NCBI RefSeq assembly: GCF_013364215.1
Contig: NZ_CP054923.1
Location: forward strand, 6,138,001 to 6,202,000
Direction: 5' to 3'
Length of the DNA stretch: 64,000 nt
DNA from: Verrucosispora sp. NA02020
GTDB taxonomy: Bacteria; Actinomycetota; Actinomycetes; Mycobacteriales; Micromonosporaceae
The first letter of the stretch is position 1. Each line of letters starts with the position of its first letter. Of this stretch, positions 7,922 to 15,047 are shown one piece after another. The notes below the pieces were generated by a model. It saw only the letters and a list, made by a program, of their open reading frames with translations, searched no databases and was not told the DNA's origin. The position numbers and the translations under genes are program-made.

Positions 7922-9244
7922 GTGCCTGATATTCCGTTCGGTTTCGCGCTCCCGGGTGGGCAGCCGCCCGACCCCAACGACCCCGCGCAGATGCAGCAGT
8001 TCATGTCGCAGTTGCAGCACCTGCTCTCCGCGCCGGGCAGCGGGCCGGTCAACTGGGATCTGGCCCGTCAGGTGGCGGCCAGCCAGCTCGCGGCGGCGGG
8101 CGACCCGGCGGTCTCGCCCTATGAGCGCAACGCGGTCGATGAGGCGCTGCGCATCGCCGACCTCTGGTTGGAGCCGGCGTCGGCCCTGCCCTCCGGCATC
8201 AAGACCACGGTGGCCTGGAACCGCAACGAGTGGATCTTCAAGACGCTGGACGTCTGGCGCAAGCTGTGCGACCCGGTGGCAAGCCGGATGGTCGGCGCGA
8301 TGGGCGACCTGGTGCCGCCGGAGGCGCGCGCCCAGCTCGGCCCGATGCAGTCGATGGTGGCCACCCTCGGCGGTGCCCTCTTCGGCGGTCAGCTCGGTCA
8401 GGCGCTCGGGTCGCTGGCTGCGGAGGTGCTCTCCGCCGGTGACATCGGCCTGCCGCTCGGCCCCGCCGGGACCGCCGCGTTGATCCCGGCCAACATCCGG
8501 GGTTACGGCGAGGGCCTGGAGCTGCCCGAGGACGAGGTACGCCTCTACGTCGCCCTGCGCGAGGCGGCCCACCAGCGACTCTTCGAGCACGTGCCGTGGC
8601 TGCGCGGGCACGTCCTCACCGCCGTGGAGACGTACGCGGCCGGGATCCGGGTCAACCGGGAGGCGATCGAGGAGGCGATGGGTCGGGTCGACCCGACCGA
8701 CCCGGAGTCGATGCAGGCGATCGCCCTGGAGGGCATCTTCACGCCGGAGGACACCCCGGCACAGAAGGCGTCACTGGCCCGCCTGGAGACCGCTCTCGCC
8801 CTGGTCGAGGGCTGGGTCTGCCACGTGGTGGACGGTGCTGCGGACGGCCGGCTGCCGAACGTGGTCTCGCTCGGCGAGGCGTTCCGTCGGCGGCGGGCGG
8901 CGGGTGGACCGGCCGAGCAGACCTTCGCCGCCCTGGTCGGGCTGGAACTGCGCCCTCGCCGGCTGCGTGAGGCCGCCGCGCTCTGGGCGGCGCTCACCGA
9001 GCACCGGGGCATCGCCGGACGGGACGCCCTCTGGGGCCACCCCGACCTGCTGCCGTCCGACGCCGACTTCGCCGACCCGGTGGCCTTCGCCATGGCCGAC
9101 ATGGACCTGATGACCGAGCTGGAGAAGTTCGACTTCTCCGCTCCGGGCGGCCCGGAGGAGAAGATCCCGGGCGAGGTCGAGGGCAAGGGCCCGGACGGTC
9201 CGGAACGCCCCGACGACACCGAGGGCGACGACCGCCGCTCCTGA
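7922..9244 (+). CDS. Zinc-dependent metalloprotease family protein (DUF2342)
   Basis: A 440-residue protein of the DUF2342/TIGR03624 family (Rv3195 type), often annotated as zinc-dependent metalloprotease or F420-biosynthesis-associated. Recognisable parts: a glycine-rich N-terminus (PFGFALPGGQPPDPNDPAQ), the central WNRNEWIF segment, a hydrophobic glycine stretch (GGALFGGQLGQALGSLA) and REAAHQRLFEHVPWLRGH. The latter takes the position of an HExxH zinc motif but reads AAHQRLFEH, so classical catalysis is doubtful. The C-terminus is acidic and proline-rich. The GTG at 7922 lies directly behind a TACCGT -10 box, implying a leaderless mRNA. Convergent with the next gene across a strong hairpin. 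Substrate unknown. Confidence 0.88.
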   Translation: MPDIPFGFALPGGQPPDPNDPAQMQQFMSQLQHLLSAPGSGPVNWDLARQVAASQLAAAGDPAVSPYERNAVDEALRIADLWLEPASALPSGIKTTVAWNRNEWIFKTLDVWRKLCDPVASRMVGAMGDLVPPEARAQLGPMQSMVATLGGALFGGQLGQALGSLAAEVLSAGDIGLPLGPAGTAALIPANIRGYGEGLELPEDEVRLYVALREAAHQRLFEHVPWLRGHVLTAVETYAAGIRVNREAIEEAMGRVDPTDPESMQAIALEGIFTPEDTPAQKASLARLETALALVEGWVCHVVDGAADGRLPNVVSLGEAFRRRRAAGGPAEQTFAALVGLELRPRRLREAAALWAALTEHRGIAGRDALWGHPDLLPSDADFADPVAFAMADMDLMTELEKFDFSAPGGPEEKIPGEVEGKGPDGPERPDDTEGDDRRS

Positions 9245-9263
9245 CCCCGCCGCACGCGAGCAT

Positions 9264-9291
9264 CGCCGGTCCGGCCTCAGCCGGACCGGCG
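9264..9291. terminator. Bidirectional terminator hairpin
   Basis: A perfect 12-base stem (9264-9275 with 9280-9291) and CTCA loop between the stops of two convergent genes (9244 and 9306). Confidence 0.75.
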
Positions 9292-9305
9292 GTGTGGGTC
9301 GCGCG

Positions 9306-9926
9306 TCAGCCGGTCCGGTCGGCGCCGGTGAGCAGGGCCCGGGTGTGTTCCCAGCCGTCCAGCGCGAGGTCGAGCCGGGCCAGGTCGGCCGGGCCGCGTA
9401 GCCGGTGCCAGGACGGGGTGACCGCGAGGTCGCCCGGCTCGGGCGCCGCCGCGCGCACGGCCGCGGGCACGGCGCTGTCCAGATCCAGCGCCGGCAGCCA
9501 GGAGGGTACGGGCAGCCGGACCGCCGCCCCGAGCAGTCCCGGCACACCACCCTCGACCGGGGCGAGTGCCACCGGCCGGCTGGTGAGCGGGCGCAGGAGC
9601 TTGCCGACGGTGAGTCCGGGCAGGTCGGGGGCGTCCCCGGCGACCACCGCCGCCTGCTCGTAGCCGTCGCCGGAGGCATCGAGGGCGGCGAAGACGGCGT
9701 TGGGCGTCGGCTCGGGCACCTCGTACACCGTCGTGCCGGGCCAGATCACCTCGTCGGCCAGCCGGCGGTCCGCCGGGGTGACCGCCACCGCCGTGTCGAC
9801 CTCGTTGAGCATGGCGAGCAGGTCCACCACGTCCTCGGCGAGCGCGCGCCGCCAGTCCACCGGGTCGATGCCGGGTGGCGTCCAGGTGACCGGGGCGAGC
9901 AGCGCCACCACCACACGTCGGGCCAT
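9306..9926 (-). CDS. DUF2064-like nucleotidyltransferase-fold protein
   Basis: A 206-residue soluble protein. The N-terminus MARRVVVALLAPV, the central VVAGDAPDLPGL and the following SRPVALAPVEGGVPGLLG resemble DUF2064 (TIGR04282) proteins, which have a GT-A/MobA-like nucleotidyl-transferase fold and carry a DxPDLP motif. The family is not biochemically well defined. It lies 31 bases downstream of the metallopeptidase gene on the same strand, so the two may be co-transcribed. Assignment rests on the DAPDLP motif and the layout only. Confidence 0.6.
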   Translation of the reverse strand: MARRVVVALLAPVTWTPPGIDPVDWRRALAEDVVDLLAMLNEVDTAVAVTPADRRLADEVIWPGTTVYEVPEPTPNAVFAALDASGDGYEQAAVVAGDAPDLPGLTVGKLLRPLTSRPVALAPVEGGVPGLLGAAVRLPVPSWLPALDLDSAVPAAVRAAAPEPGDLAVTPSWHRLRGPADLARLDLALDGWEHTRALLTGADRTG

Positions 9927-9957
9927 GCGTCGACCCTACCGCCGGGCGGCGGACCGC

Positions 9958-10479
9958 TCAGGGCGCGCCGCCCACCGCCGCGACACCCTCCAGGTAGCCC
10001 CGGGCGCGTTCGGTCTTCGGGTACCGGCCGACCAGCGCCCAGAACTGCGCGTTGTGGCTGTGCACGATGAGGTGGACGAGTTCGTGCAGCAACACGTAGT
10101 CGATCACCCACTCCGGCATCTCCTGGAGCCGGTGGGAGAGCCGGATCGAGCGGTCCGCCGGGGTGCAGGAGCCCCAGCGGCCGTTCTGGTTGCTCACCCA
10201 CCGGACGCTGGCCGGCACCGCCTGGTCGCCGTACTCGGTCAGGTACAGCTTGATCAGCCGGCCGGACCGCTCCACCAGTTCGGCGTCGGAACGGGTGAGG
10301 CGCCCCTCGCGGGCGGCGAGCCGGGCGAGCATCCGGTCGACCCACTCGCTCTCCTCGGCCCGGGAGAACTGGTCGGGGATGAGGACGACGACCCGCTCAC
10401 CGTCTCGGTAGGCGGACACCGTACGTCGCCGACGCTGGCTGCGCCGTACCTCGACGACAGGCTTCCGCGCCCCCGCCAT
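9958..10479 (-). CDS. YgjP/WLM-type zinc metallopeptidase
   Basis: A 173-residue protein with the YgjP-like (DUF45) metallopeptidase domain. The zinc motif is HELVHLIVHSHNAQFW: two histidines and glutamate of HExxH, then a third ligand candidate in HNAQFW, followed by ALVGRYPKTER. An upstream region rich in arginine (RRSQRRRRTVS) and the family segment GRWGSCTPADRSIRLSHRL precede it. I chose ATG 10479 because homologous proteins start with a short basic tail; an in-frame start at 10548 adds unlikely residues. The family often sits near helicase or restriction genes, but no function can be stated. Possibly co-transcribed with the gene at 9306. Confidence 0.87.
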   Translation of the reverse strand: MAGARKPVVEVRRSQRRRRTVSAYRDGERVVVLIPDQFSRAEESEWVDRMLARLAAREGRLTRSDAELVERSGRLIKLYLTEYGDQAVPASVRWVSNQNGRWGSCTPADRSIRLSHRLQEMPEWVIDYVLLHELVHLIVHSHNAQFWALVGRYPKTERARGYLEGVAAVGGAP

Positions 10480-11012
10480 CAGTGGACCGCGCAGCCTCGG
10501 TTTGCTGTCACGTTGGCAAGCTAATGCGTTGTGACCAGGGGTCCGCAAGGGTCAACCCCCCGACACGCGCCCGGAAAATGGGGATTGGTCGCCAGGAGTC
10601 CCGAAAAAATTCTTGCCGGAGCATCGCGCGGCGTCACGATCACCCTTCGTGACGGCCGGTGAGGTGTCACAGCACCGACCCGCACCACGGTAAGTGATCA
10701 TCACTCGACCCCGCCAGCGGGGTCCCAATCTCCGGCCGCACCGCCCGACCAGCGGATTTAGCGGCCTCCAGTCGGCGTGTCCCCGCCAAAAGGACTGATC
10801 TGGCGCAATTCGGCGTGCACACTCTCGACGTCGCCTTGCTCACAGTGGCAACGCGCAACTGACATGGAACCACCCGCACCTGGGTAGGGTCCGCCAACCG
10901 GTGGTCATGTGGATGACCACGGAGAAGACCCGATGTCGGACGTCGTAGGCGACCGCGCCGGGAGAACCGCCGGACCGGCATCGACCCGGCGGACGAGACG
11001 AGGAGGCACACC
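10480..11012. other. Long intergenic interval without a convincing gene
   Basis: About 530 bases between two divergent genes. It is less GC-rich than its surroundings in places (for example the A-tract near 10604-10610). TAGGGT at 10885-10890 could be a -10 box for the downstream zinc-ribbon gene, but the nearest -35-like CTGACA (10859) is 20 bases away. Short inverted repeats occur around 10710-10730. No reading frame with a ribosome-binding site and plausible composition was found. Confidence 0.5.
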
Positions 11013-11180
11013 GTGGCCGACCAGGCCCAGACCTACAACGGTTACTGCGTCAAGTGCAAGGAGAAGCGGGATTTCGAAGGCCGCGTCGAGGTTTCGAAGA
11101 CCGGCATGAACATGGCCAAGGGCAAGTGTCCGGTGTGTGGCACAACAGTGAACCGCATCCTGGGCAAGGCGAAGGTCTGA
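11013..11180 (+). CDS. DUF5679 zinc-ribbon miniprotein
   Basis: A 55-residue protein starting at a GTG preceded by GAGGAGG eight bases upstream. Two CxxC knuckles, YCVKCK (residues about 11-16) and KCPVCG (about 38-43), form a predicted four-cysteine zinc ribbon with a basic tail ending GKAKV. This matches the DUF5679 family of small actinobacterial proteins; function unknown. It is immediately followed by a strong terminator, so it is a single-gene unit. It precedes the E1-like gene. Its conserved zinc ribbon suggests nucleic-acid or protein binding, perhaps ribosome-associated; this is inference. Confidence 0.88.
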   Translation: MADQAQTYNGYCVKCKEKRDFEGRVEVSKTGMNMAKGKCPVCGTTVNRILGKAKV

Positions 11181-11192
11181 CGTACGCGTCCG

Positions 11193-11225
11193 CGCGAGGG
11201 GGTGGCCGTCGGCCACCCCCTCGCG
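11193..11225 (+). terminator. Terminator behind the zinc-ribbon gene
   Basis: A 15-base perfect stem (11193-11207 with 11211-11225) and a GTC loop, 12 bases after the stop codon. Confidence 0.8.
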
Positions 11226-11372
11226 GCGTTTCCGCTCACTGTCGGGCCACCGACAGGGTTACCGACGAGTTGTGGAAAACTCGCCAAATCCTGTGGACAG
11301 CCCTGGATCTGCGGGTGGCCACCTGTGGACAACGATCGACGGACAGCAGGGAATCGGTCACTGTTCGTACCC

Positions 11373-12476
11373 ATGCCGCCGATCACGGACCACCCGCCGT
11401 CGCCCCGACCCACCCTGCTGCCCGGCCTCAGCCGACTCTGGCGCGACCGGCACACCCTCCAGCTCGGGCTGGCACCGGAGCGTGCCGTCCTGGTCGAGTT
11501 CGCCGACCCCGGGGCGGTCCGGCTCCTCGACCTGCTCGACGGCACCCGCAGCGAACGGCAGGTGCTGACCGGTACGGGCGGCCGTCCGGAACACGCCCGC
11601 GCCCTGCTCGACGCGCTGCGTGAGGCCGGCCTGGTGGTGCCGGCACACACGCTGGTGCCCCGGGATCTCGCCGAGCCCCGCCGGAGCCGACTCGCCGCGG
11701 AGGCCGGCGCGCTGGCCCTGGCCGCCGCCCGGCTGCCCGGCACTCCCGCGCAGGTGCTCCGGCGTCGCCTGGCCGCCCGGGTGACGGTCACCGGTCCCGG
11801 GCCGCTCGGCGCCGCCGTCACCCTGGCCCTGGCCCAGGCCGGCGTCGGGCACGTCCGACCCGACCTCAGCGGCCCGGTACGCCCCGTCGACCTGGTCGGC
11901 AGCGGTATCGCCGCCGCCGATCTCGGCCGGCCACTCGACGCGGCCGTCCAGGCGGCCGTGACGCGCGCCGCACCCGGCACCACCACCGGCCCACTGCGAC
12001 GGACCCGGCCCGACCTGGTGATCCAGCTCGGCCTCGACCGGCCGGCCGCCCTGGTGGCGGCCGGTCACGCCCAGCGTCGGCAACCGCACCTGCTGATCGA
12101 CGTCCGGGAGGGCGTACCGGTCATCGGGCCACTGGTCCAGCCGCCGACCGGACCCTGCCTGCGCTGCCTCGACCTGCACCGCGCCGACCGGGACCCGCAC
12201 TGGCCGGCGCTCGCCGCCCAGATCGCCCGCGCGCCCGCCACCCCGACCTGCGCCACCGGCACGCTGCTCGCGGCCACCGCCTACGCGGTCACCGAGGCGC
12301 TGACGCAGCTCGACGGCGGCACACCGGAGACGCTCGGCGGGGCGGTGGAGGTCGGTCCTTCGGGCGTCGCCCGACGCCGGCACTGGCCACCGCACCCCCG
12401 CTGCCGGTGCGGTGCGTACACCGAAGATGAGCGCCAGCCCGGCCGCAGAGCAGCAGCGGGCCCGCCGAGTCGGTAA
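11373..12476 (+). CDS. E1/ThiF-like protein with RRE-like domain (orphan TOMM leader-binding type)
   Basis: A 367-residue protein, related to those annotated as TOMM precursor leader peptide-binding or ThiF-like. Residues about 15-90 look like a winged-helix RiPP-recognition element (PqqD-like pattern LLDGTRSERQVL...ALLDALREAGLVVP). A Rossmann-like E1 domain follows: GPGPLGAAVTLALAQAGVG, then DLSGPV. The zinc cysteines are CLRC (about 263-266) and CRC near residue 345. Typical E1 ATP-binding arginine/lysine signatures are not obvious, so adenylation activity is uncertain. The ATG at 11373 has no strong ribosome-binding site. No YcaO, dehydrogenase or precursor peptide is nearby; instead it sits in a conserved housekeeping block before the ABC1 kinase. 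Function unknown. Confidence 0.8.
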   Translation: MPPITDHPPSPRPTLLPGLSRLWRDRHTLQLGLAPERAVLVEFADPGAVRLLDLLDGTRSERQVLTGTGGRPEHARALLDALREAGLVVPAHTLVPRDLAEPRRSRLAAEAGALALAAARLPGTPAQVLRRRLAARVTVTGPGPLGAAVTLALAQAGVGHVRPDLSGPVRPVDLVGSGIAAADLGRPLDAAVQAAVTRAAPGTTTGPLRRTRPDLVIQLGLDRPAALVAAGHAQRRQPHLLIDVREGVPVIGPLVQPPTGPCLRCLDLHRADRDPHWPALAAQIARAPATPTCATGTLLAATAYAVTEALTQLDGGTPETLGGAVEVGPSGVARRRHWPPHPRCRCGAYTEDERQPGRRAAAGPPSR

Positions 12477-12480
12477 CAAT
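12475..12480 (+). promoter_or_regulatory. -10 box giving a leaderless ABC1 kinase mRNA
   Basis: AACAAT at 12475-12480 (four of six consensus bases) ends seven bases before the GTG at 12487, so transcription would begin on the start codon. The box overlaps the stop codon of the upstream gene. Confidence 0.4.
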
Positions 12481-12486
12481 GACCTC

Positions 12487-13815
12487 GTGACCGACATCCC
12501 GCGCCGGGCCGTGTCCCGCACCGCCAAGCTCGCCGCACTGCCGCTCGGCTTCGCCGGGCGGACCGTCCTCGGCATGGGAAAACGTGTCACCGGGCTCGCC
12601 TCCGACGTGATCTCCGCCGAGATCCAGCAACGCACCGCCGAGCAGCTCTTCAGCGTCCTGGGCCAGCTCAAGGGTGGGGCGATGAAGTTCGGCCAGGCGC
12701 TGTCGGTCTTCGAGGCGGCCCTGCCCGAGGAGGTCGCCGAGCCGTACCGGCAGGCCCTGACCAAGCTCCAGGAGGCCGCGCCGCCGCTGCCCGCCGCCAG
12801 CGTGCACAAGGTCCTCGCCGAGCAGTTGGGGCCGGCCTGGCGTGAGCGCTTCGTCACCTTCGACGACTCCCCCGCCGCCGCGGCCAGCATCGGGCAGGTG
12901 CACCGGGCCGTGTGGCGGATGCCGGACGGCACCGGCCGGGACGCGGCCGTCAAGATCCAGTATCCGGGCGCCGGTGACGCCCTGCTCGCCGACCTCAAGC
13001 AGCTCTCCCGGCTGAGCGCCATGTTCCGGGCCATCCAGCCCGGGTTGGACGTCAAGCCGCTTCTCGCCGAGCTGCGGGAACGCATCACCGAGGAGTTGGA
13101 CTACGAGTTGGAGGCGGAGTCGCAACGCGCCTTCGCCGCCGCGTACGAGGGCGACCCCGAGATCTCCGTCCCGGCGGTCTTCTCCGCCTCGCCCCGGGTC
13201 CTGGTCACCGAGTGGGTGGAGGGCACGCCGCTCTCCGACATCATCCGGGAAGGCAGCGAGGAGCAACGGGACCGGGCCGGCCTGCTGATGGCCACGCTCC
13301 ACCTCTCCGCACCGGCCCGGGCCGGGCTGCTGCACGCCGACCCGCACCCGGGCAACTTCCGGCTGCTGCCGGACGGCCGACTCGGGGTGATCGACTTCGG
13401 CGCCGTGGCCCGGATGCCGGAGGGTACGCCGGAACCGATCGGCCGCGTCGCCGCCCTGGCCCTGCGGGGCGACGCCGACGGGGTGGAGGCCGGGCTGCGT
13501 TCGGAGGGCTTCCTCAGCACCGACGACCCGATCGACGCCCGCGCGCTGCTGGAGTTCCTGCGGCCGATGCTGGAACCGATCGCCGTCGAGGAGTTCCGGT
13601 TCTCCCGGGCCTGGCTGCGCGCCGAGGCGACCCGGCTGGCCAACCCGCGCTCCCCCGCCTACCAGTTCAGCCGGCACCTCAACCTGCCCCCGTCATACCT
13701 GCTCGTCCACCGGGTGACGCTCGGTTCGATCGGGGTGCTGTGCCAGTTGGAGGCCAAGGCGCCCTACCGGGGCATCCTGGAACGCTGGCTGCCCGGTTTC
13801 GCCCCGGTCGGCTGA
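12487..13815 (+). CDS. ABC1/AarF/UbiB-family atypical kinase
   Basis: A 442-residue protein kinase-like protein of the ABC1 (AarF/UbiB/COQ8) family, Rv3197 type. Visible motifs are the invariant KxGQ element (MKFGQALSVFEAALPEE), the alanine-rich loop AAASIGQVHRA, the catalytic loop LHADPHPGNF and the metal-binding VIDFGAV. Known members bind or hydrolyse ATP and support quinone or lipid metabolism; the substrate here is unknown. I start at GTG 12487, where family similarity begins (TDIPRRAVSRTAKLA) and a -10 box is correctly spaced; an upstream ATG at 12427 is possible. In mycobacteria the gene neighbours whiB7, as here. Confidence 0.92.
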   Translation: MTDIPRRAVSRTAKLAALPLGFAGRTVLGMGKRVTGLASDVISAEIQQRTAEQLFSVLGQLKGGAMKFGQALSVFEAALPEEVAEPYRQALTKLQEAAPPLPAASVHKVLAEQLGPAWRERFVTFDDSPAAAASIGQVHRAVWRMPDGTGRDAAVKIQYPGAGDALLADLKQLSRLSAMFRAIQPGLDVKPLLAELRERITEELDYELEAESQRAFAAAYEGDPEISVPAVFSASPRVLVTEWVEGTPLSDIIREGSEEQRDRAGLLMATLHLSAPARAGLLHADPHPGNFRLLPDGRLGVIDFGAVARMPEGTPEPIGRVAALALRGDADGVEAGLRSEGFLSTDDPIDARALLEFLRPMLEPIAVEEFRFSRAWLRAEATRLANPRSPAYQFSRHLNLPPSYLLVHRVTLGSIGVLCQLEAKAPYRGILERWLPGFAPVG

Positions 13816-13835
13816 GCACCGACCCACCACACGAC

Positions 13836-13873
13836 GACGGCGGGCGGGGACCCCTTGGTCCCCGCCCGCCGTC
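13836..13873. terminator. Bidirectional terminator between ABC1 kinase and the whiB7 unit
   Basis: A perfect 17-base stem (13836-13852 with 13857-13873) and CCTT loop lies between two converging genes. Confidence 0.85.
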
Positions 13874-13886
13874 TGCGGTGTCGGTC

Positions 13887-14123
13887 CTACAGGACGCCCA
13901 ACTCGCGGGCCGACCGGGTACGGCCGGTCATGGCGACGGTACGGGCGGATCGGGTTGCCTCAGTGCTCGTGGTGGTGCGGCCGGCCTGAGGCCGCAGCAT
14001 TCGTACCCGCGCCAACGCTTCGTGGAGTAGGTACATGTCGGTGGTTCCGTTCGGCAGGTGCAGCATCGTGGTCAGCTCTCTCTCGGCCGGCGCAGTGCCG
14101 GGGTCGGTCTGGTTCGGGAACAT
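13887..14123 (-). CDS. Small protein translationally coupled to WhiB7
   Basis: A 78-residue protein whose ATG (14123) begins one base after the whiB7 stop codon (TGA-C-ATG), so it is almost certainly translated by ribosomes leaving whiB7. The sequence has an amphipathic core TDMYLLHEALARVRMLRPQ and a basic, Thr/Ser/Arg-rich tail (TRSARTVAMTGRTRSARELG). The LHEALARxRM pattern recalls short helical proteins encoded near other actinomycete regulators, but I recognise no named family. No cysteines, membrane segments or signal peptide. It ends 14 bases before the shared terminator. Co-expression with WhiB7 suggests an accessory or antibiotic-inducible role. Confidence 0.7.
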   Translation of the reverse strand: MFPNQTDPGTAPAERELTTMLHLPNGTTDMYLLHEALARVRMLRPQAGRTTTSTEATRSARTVAMTGRTRSARELGVL

Positions 14124-14124
14124 G

Positions 14125-14490
14125 TCAGGCAGCCAGCCGGACCGCGTTGCGCGACGGGGCGAGCCCGTCGGCGGCCAGTCGCGCCTCGGCCTCGACCCGC
14201 AGGGCGGCGTCACGGGCGATGTCCTCCTTGCGCGGGCGACCACGGGGCCGCTTGCGCGGGACGACCGCGCCACGCTCGAAGATCTCGCCGCCCCAGACGC
14301 CCCAGGGCTCGGCCCGCTCGACCGCACCGGCCAGGCACTCGACGCGCAGCGGGCAGTCCCCGCAGAGCGACTTGGCCAGTTCCAGGTCGGTGGGCGAGTC
14401 GGAGAACCACAGGTCGGGGTCGAACTTCCGGCAGGGCAGGTTCGCCTCCATCTCGACGCTCAGGTCAAGTGGGGCCAACGCCAGACTCAT
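14125..14490 (-). CDS. whiB7: WhiB7 iron-sulfur transcription factor
   Basis: A 121-residue WhiB-family protein that switches on intrinsic antibiotic resistance when translation is inhibited. Four cysteines bind a [4Fe-4S] cluster: C20 in LPCRKF, then C43, C46 and C52 in LCGDCPLRVEC. The turn EPWGVWGGE contacts sigma factor region 4 in known WhiB proteins. The basic AT-hook RGRPRK (about residues 82-87) is diagnostic of WhiB7 and recognises AT-rich DNA upstream of -35 boxes. The start ATG has AGAGGTGA nine bases upstream. A long regulatory leader with an intrinsic terminator precedes it and a small gene is coupled behind it. Located between the ABC1 kinase and uvrD2, exactly as in Mycobacterium. 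Confidence 0.97.
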   Translation of the reverse strand: MSLALAPLDLSVEMEANLPCRKFDPDLWFSDSPTDLELAKSLCGDCPLRVECLAGAVERAEPWGVWGGEIFERGAVVPRKRPRGRPRKEDIARDAALRVEAEARLAADGLAPSRNAVRLAA

Positions 14491-14553
14491 CGCCCGGTCA
14501 CCTCTCTCTCACTTCGATCTCGTGGATCGCTGTTCCGACGTACTCGGCGGTGC

Positions 14554-14599
14554 AAAAAAACTGAGGCCGCGGATCCCGGTATGCGGGTTCCGCGGCCTC
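14554..14599 (-). promoter_or_regulatory. whiB7 leader attenuator: intrinsic terminator with T7 tail
   Basis: On the minus strand a stem pairs 14599-14584 with 14578-14563 (16 positions, one T/T mismatch) around a 5-base loop and is followed, after AG, by seven T residues (14560-14554). It lies 64 bases upstream of the whiB7 start, so transcription would stop before the gene unless the hairpin is prevented. This is one of the few T-tract terminators in the window. Confidence 0.88.
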
Positions 14600-14656
14600 G
14601 AGGTGAGCCGGTGGTCTGTTGGTCAGACCGGTCTACCTCGAGGTGGAACACCGCGG
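14587..14656 (-). promoter_or_regulatory. Candidate antiterminator of the whiB7 leader
   Basis: ACCTCGAGG (14604-14596) can pair with CCTCGAGGT (14643-14635); the stem extends across an internal loop with GGAAC (14591-14587) to GTTCC (14649-14645). This uses up the 5' arm of the terminator, so the two structures exclude each other. The stop of the leader reading frame (14623-14625) lies between the arms. Pairing was derived by eye, not by energy calculation. Confidence 0.6.
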
Positions 14657-14907
14657 ACGTCCATCCGCTTGCTGGCGCCATCGACGCCCTTGCCCGTGAA
14701 GCCACTGGTCCCCTGGATCCCGTTCGGCTTCGGTGCGAGGATCAGCTCGGCCTGAACCTCGACCCGGTGCACCTGCGGAGCCCACGGTCGCGTGGCGACG
14801 ACAGTCGCCCGAACATCCGTCGCCGGAACGACGGAGATCAGGGCAGCCGACAGCGGAGCGACGGCAACGGGCAGCGCCGTCGGACGCTGGTTGATGTAGC
14901 TCTCCAT
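14623..14907 (-). CDS. whiB7 leader open reading frame (putative attenuation peptide)
   Basis: A 94-codon reading frame beginning ATG (14907) with GGAGGTGG six bases upstream, the strongest ribosome-binding site of the interval. It reads MESYINQRPTALPVAV at the start and ends PPRGRPV. Its stop lies between the arms of the candidate antiterminator. Mycobacterial and streptomycete whiB7/wblC genes are known to have upstream reading frames whose translation controls termination; this one is long for such a peptide, so it might alternatively encode a stable protein. Composition is Val/Ala/Pro-rich with no recognised domain. Longer in-frame extension to a TTG at 14934 is unlikely. Confidence 0.65.
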   Translation of the reverse strand: MESYINQRPTALPVAVAPLSAALISVVPATDVRATVVATRPWAPQVHRVEVQAELILAPKPNGIQGTSGFTGKGVDGASKRMDVRGVPPRGRPV

Positions 14908-15001
14908 CGGTGCCACCTCCAGACCTTCACTCAACGATCGACTCGGAACAGATCCCCCGTGAGCAGCCCGAACAGGGCCCCTCGCCGAGGTGTGTCCTGA
15001 G

Positions 15002-15038
15002 GCTATGACGGTCGGTGGGGCGAGGGCAAACGAATTAA
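15002..15038 (-). promoter_or_regulatory. whiB7 promoter with WhiB7-type AT-rich box
   Basis: On the minus strand: AT-rich TTAATT (15038-15033), a 3-base gap, -35 TTGCCC (15029-15024), 16-base spacer and -10 CATAGC (15007-15002). Known WhiB7-activated promoters, including its own, carry an AT-rich element three bases upstream of the -35, exactly this arrangement. It predicts a leader of about 500 bases and autoregulation. Confidence 0.7.
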
Positions 15039-15047
15039 CGGTCAGAT

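Noticed and set aside
7922..9244. F420 biosynthesis gene
   Set aside because: The family has been labelled F420-associated from phylogenetic profiles, but no F420 gene is in the window and the sequence gives no direct support.
10667..11216. Minus-strand frames over the intergenic region before the zinc-ribbon gene
   Set aside because: No ribosome-binding site, atypical composition, and overlap with a confidently identified small gene on the other strand.
11373..12476. Part of a RiPP/thiopeptide biosynthetic cluster
   Set aside because: No YcaO cyclodehydratase, dehydrogenase, precursor peptide or transporter nearby; synteny is with conserved housekeeping genes.
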